The notes under the pieces: model-generated
Database searches by the model: none
Seen by the model: only the letters and a program-made list of their open reading frames with translations
Told to the model about the DNA's origin: nothing
Position numbers and translations under genes: made by a program
Source: Pseudomonadota bacterium
Lineage (GTDB): Bacteria; Pseudomonadota; Alphaproteobacteria; Rhodobacterales; Rhodobacteraceae
DNA length: 21,457 bases
Assembly (NCBI GenBank): GCA_022573605.1
Contig: JACZTQ010000017.1
Location: 1-21,457 of the forward strand
Direction of reading: 5' to 3'
Shown here: positions 16,911 to 21,457 of the stretch, one piece after another
Numbering within the stretch: the first letter of the stretch is position 1
Layout: every line of letters begins with the position of its first letter

Positions 16911-17488
16911 AACAGGACCTTCGCCACCACGAATCCTCCCACCAGCAGGGCGACGAACAGCGTCGCCATCAGGCCCAGCCGTTTCTCGATGAAAGCCCGC
17001 ACCGGCGGGCCGAATTTCCACAGCAAGGCGGCGACGAGGAAGAACCGTGCCGCCCGCGCCACCACCGAGGCCACGGAAAAGACAACGAAATCAAGCCCCG
17101 TCACCCCCGACAGGATGGTGATCACCTTGTAGGGGAACGGCGTGATCCCGGCCACCAGTACCGCCCAGGCGCCCCACTCGTTATAGGTCGCCTGGAACTC
17201 GGCGAACTTTTCGCCATAGCCGTAGAAGCCCAGCACCGGCTCGCCCACGGTCTCGAAGAAGAAGGCCCCGAGCGCATAGCCCAGAACCCCGCCCAGCACC
17301 GAGGCGACGGTGGCCACGCCGGCGATCAGGAAGGCCCGGCGCGGTGCTGCCAGGATCATCGGGATCATCAGCACATCGGGCGGGATCGGGAACACCGAGC
17401 TTTCGGCGAAGCTGACCACGGCCAGCACCCGGAGCGCGTCGCGGCGCTCCGCCAGTGAAAGGGTCCAGTGATAGAGCCGACGCAGCAT
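16907..17488 (-). CDS. YqaA-family membrane protein (DedA/VTT-type)
   Basis: A 193-residue inner-membrane protein of the SNARE-associated/VTT (DedA-like) superfamily; the superfamily is implicated in lipid transport and membrane homeostasis, and the role of YqaA proteins is not defined. Typical segments are VSFAESSVFPIPPDVLMIPM (25-44), GGVLGYALGAFFFETVG, and the conserved re-entrant region AGITPFPYKVITILSGVTG with a C-terminal RAARFFLVAALLWKFG. The ATG at 17488 starts MLRRLYHWTLSLAERRDAL. The stop overlaps the dsbB start, so both are made together. Confidence 0.9.
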   Translation of the reverse strand: MLRRLYHWTLSLAERRDALRVLAVVSFAESSVFPIPPDVLMIPMILAAPRRAFLIAGVATVASVLGGVLGYALGAFFFETVGEPVLGFYGYGEKFAEFQATYNEWGAWAVLVAGITPFPYKVITILSGVTGLDFVVFSVASVVARAARFFLVAALLWKFGPPVRAFIEKRLGLMATLFVALLVGGFVVAKVLL

Positions 17489-17522
17489 CCGCGCCCGATA
17501 TCAGGCGAGGGGGGGTGTGTCC

Positions 17523-17547
17523 AGCGGGGCGCGGGCGGCGCCCCGCT
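17523..17547. repeat. GC-rich hairpin
   Basis: AGCGGGGCGC and its perfect reverse complement GCGCCCCGCT are separated by 5 nt. It lies between the 5' end of the YqaA gene and the long inverted repeat. There is no T-tract, so it is not a standard intrinsic terminator. Confidence 0.6.
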
Positions 17548-17554
17548 CACCTCC

Positions 17555-17649
17555 CGCCCCGTCATGCCACGGCTTGGCCGGGGCATCTCGCGCTCCGGGC
17601 ATACACGCCTGCGAGAGATCCCCCGGCCAAGCCGTGGGATGACGGGGCG
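17555..17649. repeat. 39-nt imperfect inverted repeat upstream of tRNA-Leu
   Basis: Arms 17555-17593 and 17611-17649 are reverse complements with 3 mismatches in 39, around a 17-nt loop. The arms begin CGCCCCGTCATGCCACGGCT, and the right arm ends in GATGACGGGGCG. The spacer from 17489 to 17711 has no gene, only this repeat and the smaller hairpin beside it. The pattern resembles intergenic palindromic elements common in GC-rich alphaproteobacteria and may be mobile. Confidence 0.8.
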
Positions 17650-17711
17650 ATAGGCCTGCGCGGCGCACCGCCCCTTGCGCTCGGTCTCGGCGTGCTTATG
17701 ATGCGGCCCGC

Positions 17712-17798
17712 GCCCGGATGGCGGAATTGGTAGACGCAGCGGACTCAAAATCCGCCGGTGGCAACACCTTGGGAGTTCGAGTCTCCCTCCGGGCACCA
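17712..17798 (+). tRNA. tRNA-Leu (anticodon CAA)
   Basis: An 87-nt class II tRNA. The acceptor arms GCCCGGA and TCCGGGC pair fully and CCA is encoded at the 3' end. The anticodon stem GCGGA/TCCGC encloses the loop CTCAAAA, giving CAA, which reads UUG. The long variable arm (CCGGTGGCAACACCTTGG) and T-loop GTTCGAGTC are typical of tRNA-Leu. No integrase or phage gene follows it. Confidence 0.97.
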
Positions 17799-17864
17799 GA
17801 TCGCGAACAAACGGTATTCCGGCTTTTCCCAACTCGGAAATCACCTCGGACATTGGCGAATCAT

Positions 17865-17941
17865 TTGAAATGAACTATTGTTAAAGTTGTGATGTACAAA
17901 TGTTGTCTAGCGTAAAAGTTGTCTATCGCAACTATTGCGAT
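17865..17941 (+). promoter_or_regulatory. Possible promoter and small palindrome upstream of the pilin-like gene
   Basis: TTGAAA (17865-17870), a 17-nt spacer and TGTGAT (17888-17893) are a moderate promoter match. Further down, ATCGCAA-CTA-TTGCGAT (17925-17941) is a perfect 7-bp hairpin or operator, and GTTGTCTA occurs twice (about 17902 and 17918). The sites suggest control of the pilin-like gene but are unproven. Confidence 0.35.
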
Positions 17942-17961
17942 GCGTAAAACCGGAGGGTTCC

Positions 17962-18168
17962 ATGACCAAATTCACTGAATTCTTCAGCGATGCCGCTGGC
18001 GCCATTACCATCGACTGGATCGCCATTAGCGCGGTCATCGTGCTGCTCGCCATCATGACCTTCTATGCGATCGTCAACGGCGGTATGTCCGAGCTGGTTC
18101 CGGGCTACGACGCGACGCTCGCCGGCGAACCCGCGCAGGTTGTCGTCGGCACGATCGTTATCGAGTGA
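17962..18168 (+). CDS. Flp-like type IVb pilin-related small protein
   Basis: A 68-residue protein: a short N-terminal part MTKFTEFFSDAAGAITIDWI and one strongly hydrophobic helix (about 18-40, WIAISAVIVLLAIMTFYAIV), then a small polar tail ending VVVGTIVIE. The F..D..GAITIDW(I/V) lead into the helix is the pattern of Flp/tad pilin-like proteins of Rhodobacterales. The GGAGG before the ATG at 17962 is a very good ribosome site, so an earlier in-frame ATG at 17941 is rejected. No prepilin peptidase or tad assembly gene is nearby. It may be a cell-surface or membrane-anchored minor pilin, and the assignment is by pattern only. Confidence 0.7.
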   Translation: MTKFTEFFSDAAGAITIDWIAISAVIVLLAIMTFYAIVNGGMSELVPGYDATLAGEPAQVVVGTIVIE

Positions 18169-18223
18169 CCTGACGGTTCACTGAGCCACGCCCCAATCCC
18201 CGGGCAGATTCGACGCGTAAGTT

Positions 18224-18255
18224 GGCTGGGGATCCGGTCTGCCAGCCGGTTTTTT
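18224..18255 (+). terminator. Rho-independent terminator of the pilin-like gene
   Basis: GGCTGG (18224-18229) pairs with CCAGCC (18242-18247) and is followed by GG and six T residues (18250-18255). It lies 56 nt after the stop codon. The stem is short with a 12-nt loop, so efficiency is uncertain. Confidence 0.6.
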
Positions 18256-18387
18256 CGATTTCTCTTCCGCACCGGTATGCGGCGTCCGCGGGCGCCGCGC
18301 CGGCCGTTTTCGTCGCGCCAGGTCGGGAATTTAAACGTTTGTCAACACAATTGCAGGCACACTCGGTGCCAGGAACGGGAATCTGTC

Positions 18388-19074
18388 ATGCATGGAGCCG
18401 GGATCACTTCCGTCACTGCCGCGCTTGCGCCGCGCCCCGGCGCGCGTGGGCAGGGCACCGATCCGGCCCGTGGCGCCGGCGAAGCACCTCCCCATGTCCC
18501 CGAAGCGGAGACCGCCGCGGCGAAAGCCGACGCCCGCCCCGGCGGGGCTCTTACCCAGCCCGCCGTCGGCCCCGAAGGCGCCCGCGGGCTGGCGCTGTCG
18601 CAAACCCCGGCCGCCGCCTCGCCCGACGGACTCAGCGCCGACGAGCAAAATCTGGTCCGCCGGATGGCGGCCCGCGACCGCGAGGTGCGCCAGCACGAAC
18701 AGGCCCACGCCCGGGCCGGCGGGTCCCATGCGGGCAGCCCGACCTTCAGCTACCAGATCGGCCCGGACGGCAGGCGCTACGCCACCGGCGGCGCGGTGGC
18801 GATCGACACCGCCCCGGTTCGCGACAACCCGGAGGCCACCATCGCCAAGATGCAGGTCGTCAAGGACGCCGCCCTCGCCCCGGCTTCGCCCTCGATGGCC
18901 GACCGCCGGATCGCCGCCCAGGCGGAGGCGACACGGCTCGCCGCCATCGCCGAGCTTGCCGCCAGCCGCAGGGATGCCTTGGAGCAGCCGGAGGACGCCC
19001 CCGGGGTCACCGGCCGGCTGTTCACTCAACTCGACCGCCCGGAGCCGGGTGACGAACTCTCCCGCGCGGTCTGA
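18388..19074 (+). CDS. SprA-related putative metalloprotease (CJM1_0395-like family)
   Basis: A 228-residue protein. Residues 1-80 are a low-complexity Ala/Pro/Gly-rich stretch. From about 82 (GLSADEQNLVRRMAARDREV) a conserved core follows with an HExxH-type motif HEQAH (103-107). Then come AGGSHAGSPTFSYQIGPDGR and RYATGGAVAIDTAPVRDNPE, matching the SprA-related family annotated as putative metalloproteases. The C-terminal helices (ADRRIAAQAEATRLAAIAEL) are Ala-rich. Catalysis has not been shown for the family to my knowledge. The ATG at 18388 has a weak site (AGGAACGGGA, 7 nt away). It stands alone, with a terminator upstream and a convergent allA downstream. No signal peptide is seen. Confidence 0.78.
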   Translation: MHGAGITSVTAALAPRPGARGQGTDPARGAGEAPPHVPEAETAAAKADARPGGALTQPAVGPEGARGLALSQTPAAASPDGLSADEQNLVRRMAARDREVRQHEQAHARAGGSHAGSPTFSYQIGPDGRRYATGGAVAIDTAPVRDNPEATIAKMQVVKDAALAPASPSMADRRIAAQAEATRLAAIAELAASRRDALEQPEDAPGVTGRLFTQLDRPEPGDELSRAV

Positions 19075-19116
19075 GCCGCCGCCCGCCCGGCCCCCGGTTC
19101 GCCGCCGCCGCCGGGG

Positions 19117-19857
19117 TCAGTATTCGACCATGCCGCTGTCCCAGGCCCAGTCGAGCAGCTCGTCCGGCAACTCGTCCGGGTAGAACTCCATGCGCTGTTT
19201 GCCCTCATGGCTCGACAGGATGCCCGCGTGGTCCCCCTTCAAGGTGCACCAGACCCGGTATTTGCGCACTTCGCGCTGCCGGCCGCGGCCGCGGACGCCA
19301 TAGGCCTTGATCCGGTGGATGCCGCCGGGGCAGCGCTTGGCGTTGGCGTAGACGAACGGGCAGCCGGGCTCGGCGCTTTCGATCACCGCCCCGGGCTCGA
19401 CCGCGATCTGCTCCAGGTTCTCCCCCGGCCCCTGCCGGTCGATCACCAGGAAATCCTGCCGCTCGGCCAGCACCAGCAACGGGTGGTGCCAGACGCCGGG
19501 CCGATATTGCACCCCCTGATCGCCGCGGGCGCGGAACAGGCGCAGATCGGCCGCGCCGGGCCGCGCGCCCTCGGCGACCACCACCAGCCAGTCCTCCGCT
19601 GACAGCGGGAAGAAGGCCTGGCTTCCCAGCGGGTGGCGCTCCAGCCCCCGGATCGTCACCGGCCGGGGCCATTGGCTGGCGCGGAAGATCGAGACGATGG
19701 CCTCGCCGCCGGGCCCCGGCTCGGCAGTAGCGAGCGCGTGGAACCGGGTCGTGGTGCCGTCGTTGATGGGCAAGCTTGCCGCCCCCGCGGTCTCGATCAC
19801 CGTGCCGAAGGGAGCGAAGGCCGCCGCCGTCAGGGTCTCGGGCACCAGTCGTCTCAC
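19117..19857 (-). CDS. allA: Ureidoglycolate lyase with an unusual C-terminal extension
   Basis: AllA splits ureidoglycolate to glyoxylate and urea, the last step of allantoate breakdown. The first 160 residues fit the family over its full length: LTAAAFAPFGTVIE, LERHPLGSQAFFPLS (72-86), the beta-barrel GDQGVQYRPGVWHHPLLVL (112-130) and DFLVIDRQGPGENLEQ (135-150). The normal enzyme ends about here (E. coli AllA has 160 residues), yet this frame continues with 81-86 more residues, CPFVYANAKRCPGGIHRIKA and onwards, ending LPDELLDWAWDSGMVEY. I do not recognise this tail as any domain; its composition is protein-like (aromatic, Trp-containing). The GTG at 19857 overlaps the alc stop (GTGA), so translation is coupled. 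Confidence 0.9.
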   Translation of the reverse strand: MRRLVPETLTAAAFAPFGTVIETAGAASLPINDGTTTRFHALATAEPGPGGEAIVSIFRASQWPRPVTIRGLERHPLGSQAFFPLSAEDWLVVVAEGARPGAADLRLFRARGDQGVQYRPGVWHHPLLVLAERQDFLVIDRQGPGENLEQIAVEPGAVIESAEPGCPFVYANAKRCPGGIHRIKAYGVRGRGRQREVRKYRVWCTLKGDHAGILSSHEGKQRMEFYPDELPDELLDWAWDSGMVEY

Positions 19858-20885
19858 GCCCGCCGCCCGAAGATGCGCAGGCGCGAGACGCCGCCGTCGG
19901 GGAAGATGTTCAGCTTCACATGGCTGACCGGCCCGAGCGCCCGGATCGCCGCGCCCTCGAACAGGTGGATGGCGTCGCCCGTCAGCTTCTGCTCGCCCAT
20001 CAGCTCGGGCCAGAACATCGCCTGGCTCACCGTCGAGCGCCCGGTGCCCCACGCCACCCTTGCCGCCTGAACCGAACAGCGGTCGGGGAAGTTGCCTTTG
20101 AAATGGGCGGTATCGACCTCGATCCGCTCGACCGTGCCGACCGCACCGAGTTTGACGATCAGCCAGTCGTTGCCCGGCTCGCGCCGCCGCCTGGTCTCCC
20201 AGCCGTCGCCCATGTCGGCGCCGCGCCCCTCGGCCAGCAGGGCCCAGACATCGCCGTAATGGGCGTCGTTGAAGGCCCGCACCCGGCCGCCGTTCTTCAG
20301 CGCCGAGAGCTCGACCACCGCGTCGCGGCCGCTCGCGTCCCAGGACGGCACCGGGTCGCCGTAGACCCGCAGCCGGGCGATGCCGCCGTCGGGGTGGATG
20401 TTGAGGCGCAGCCAGCGCCACGGCCCCGGCTGGCCGCAAGCCACCAGATGATGCGCCGAGGGGCCCAGATCGGTCGAGGGCACGATCTCGGTCCAGCCCG
20501 CATCGTCTTCCGGCATCTCGTCGGCGGCGCTGGCCCAGACCGAGGCGGCGGGCGGGTAGTTGCCGGTGAAATGCGCGGTGTCGAAATCGAACCCCCGGAC
20601 CATCCCCAGCACCCCCAGCCGCAGCACGCACCAGTCGTAGCCGTCGTCGCGCCGGCGCTTCGATTCCCAGCCGTCCATCCACTTGCCGAAGTCGTCGAAG
20701 AGGCCGGGCTTGAACACCGCCGGCGGGTCCGCCAGCATCCGCGCCATCGGCGCGAAACTGTCGTCCGAGCAGGCCACCGCCGCGCTGCCCAGCCGGGGCG
20801 AGGCGAGATTGATGGTGTCCTGCGCCCAGCCGGGCAGGGCCTCCGGCCCAGGGGCGATGATCCACGGGGCGACGATATCGGTCAT
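19854..20885 (-). CDS. alc: Allantoicase
   Basis: Hydrolyses allantoate to ureidoglycolate and urea. The 343 residues contain the two homologous jelly-roll repeats of the family. Repeat 1 has DTAHFTGNYP (102-111) and LNIHPDGGIARLRVYG (161-176); repeat 2 has DTAHFKGNFP (258-267) and LNIFPDGGVSRLRIFG (325-340). GWESKRRR and GWETRRRR mark the start of each unit. The ATG at 20885 overlaps the uraD stop (ATGA), and GAGGAG lies 6 nt upstream. With allA and puuE it completes a route from allantoin to glyoxylate that releases urea, rather than the ammonia-releasing amidohydrolase route. Confidence 0.95.
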   Translation of the reverse strand: MTDIVAPWIIAPGPEALPGWAQDTINLASPRLGSAAVACSDDSFAPMARMLADPPAVFKPGLFDDFGKWMDGWESKRRRDDGYDWCVLRLGVLGMVRGFDFDTAHFTGNYPPAASVWASAADEMPEDDAGWTEIVPSTDLGPSAHHLVACGQPGPWRWLRLNIHPDGGIARLRVYGDPVPSWDASGRDAVVELSALKNGGRVRAFNDAHYGDVWALLAEGRGADMGDGWETRRRREPGNDWLIVKLGAVGTVERIEVDTAHFKGNFPDRCSVQAARVAWGTGRSTVSQAMFWPELMGEQKLTGDAIHLFEGAAIRALGPVSHVKLNIFPDGGVSRLRIFGRRA

Positions 20886-21406
20886 GGGGTCTCCTCGGCT
20901 AACGCCTGCAAGCGCAGGCGGGCGATGCGGTGGACCTGGGCCAGCGCCTGGCGAAATTCGGCGGCCCGGCCGTTGGCGGCCCGGCGGCGGAAGGCGGCCA
21001 GGATCGCGGCGCGCTCGTGGCCCTTCACCGCGATGATGAAGGGGAACCCGAAGCGCGCCTGGTAGGCGTCGTTCAGGCGCTTGAATTCCGCGAATTCCTC
21101 CGGCGAGCAGCGCTCCAACCCGGCGCCGGCCTGTTCGGAGGTCGAATCGGCGGTCAAATCACCCCGCACCGCCAGCTTTCCCGCGAGATCGGGGTGGGCC
21201 CGGAGCAGCGCCAGTTGCGCCTCCTCCCCCGCCGCCTCGACCCGCGCCGCCATTGCGCCTGCCAGCGTCTCGGCCTCATCCGCCACCGCCCCCTCGTCCC
21301 AGACTGCGGCGGCAATCCAGGGGCTGTGTTCGTAGACGCCCCCGTAACGAGCGAGAAATCCAGCGCGGTCCAGCCCGCCGGGCGGCAGTTTCGCGAACCG
21401 GGTCAT
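20882..21406 (-). CDS. uraD: 2-oxo-4-hydroxy-4-carboxy-5-ureidoimidazoline (OHCU) decarboxylase
   Basis: Decarboxylates OHCU to S-allantoin, the last step of uric acid oxidation. The 174 residues are of normal length and carry the catalytic histidine in AHPDLAGK (H71), the TSEQAGAGL motif with E91-Q92, and FGFPFIIAVKGH (119-130). GGVYEHSPWIAAAVW near the N-terminus fits the family. The ATG at 21406 overlaps the stop of the upstream puuE (ATGA), and its own stop overlaps alc. It is one of four tightly overlapping ureide genes. Confidence 0.95.
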   Translation of the reverse strand: MTRFAKLPPGGLDRAGFLARYGGVYEHSPWIAAAVWDEGAVADEAETLAGAMAARVEAAGEEAQLALLRAHPDLAGKLAVRGDLTADSTSEQAGAGLERCSPEEFAEFKRLNDAYQARFGFPFIIAVKGHERAAILAAFRRRAANGRAAEFRQALAQVHRIARLRLQALAEETP

Positions 21407-21457
21407 GCCTTGTCCGGCGGGAAATGCTCCCGCCAGTGCCGGGCGATATCGACCCGG
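21403..21457 (-). CDS. puuE: C-terminal end of allantoinase PuuE (polysaccharide deacetylase type), partial
   Basis: Only the last 17 codons and the stop are inside the window: RVDIARHWREHFPPDKA. The (R)xDIARHW segment is the usual C-terminal signature of metal-independent allantoinase PuuE, which opens the allantoin ring to allantoate. The stop overlaps the uraD ATG. The identity rests on this short motif and on the ureide operon that follows, so it is likely but not secure. Confidence 0.7.
   Translation of the reverse strand, partial: RVDIARHWREHFPPDKA

Noticed and set aside
15615..17132. A 505-codon plus-strand frame running over the HNH gene, the spacer and the dsbB/yqaA genes
   Set aside because: It crosses real genes on both strands and is of shadow composition; HNH, DsbB and YqaA motifs fix the true frames.
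17712..17798. tRNA-Leu as an integration site for a mobile element
   Set aside because: No integrase or duplicated tRNA 3' end is seen downstream; the following genes look chromosomal.

Overview
The window looks like the chromosome of an alphaproteobacterium, most likely in the order Rhodobacterales. The coding DNA is very GC-rich. The gene order eno-ftsB-pdhA-pdhB, a pyruvate dehydrogenase E1-beta with its own N-terminal lipoyl domain, a divergent DUF6477/DUF6456 pair and a YqaA-DsbB pair are all familiar from that order as I recall it. This placement rests on recalled family knowledge, not on a database search. There is no rRNA, CRISPR array or complete transposase.

Layout. (1) 1-4487, minus strand: enolase, an FtsB/DivIC-type division protein, and pyruvate dehydrogenase E1 alpha and E1 beta (E1 beta runs off the left edge). 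A remarkable nested inverted repeat lies between eno and ftsB. (2) About 4567-5567: an AT-rich island bounded by 20-bp inverted repeats, carrying one membrane protein gene of DUF4760 type. (3) 5573-6577: a ferric-iron ABC transporter binding protein with a palindromic operator-like site upstream. (4) 6665-10651, minus strand: guaA-ydcF-eamA-mazG, every junction overlapping. (5) 10880-12445: a non-pyrrolysine MttB-family methyltransferase. (6) 12400-14130: the divergent DUF6477 and DUF6456 genes. (7) 14186-16278, plus strand: a DNA-3-methyladenine glycosylase, a carboxylesterase and an HNH endonuclease. (8) 16416-17488, minus strand: YqaA and DsbB. (9) 17712-19074, plus strand: tRNA-Leu(CAA), a small Flp-like pilin and a SprA-related putative metalloprotease. 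(10) 19117-21457, minus strand: a ureide operon puuE (3' end only), uraD, alc, allA, joined by 4-nt overlaps.

Function. The right-hand operon would take the uric-acid product OHCU through allantoin and allantoate to glyoxylate plus urea. The guaA cluster joins GMP synthesis with an NTP pyrophosphohydrolase. The left block joins the end of glycolysis to acetyl-CoA formation.

The least ordinary items are the inverted-repeat-bounded DUF4760 cassette, with an in-frame TGA between its best ribosome-binding start and the ORF; an AllA carrying an unexplained extension of about 80 residues; a dispersed hairpin repeat present three times, two of them inside a palindrome of about 208 bp; and a 39-nt imperfect inverted repeat beside the tRNA gene. 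I did not find a clear multi-gene system of a new type.
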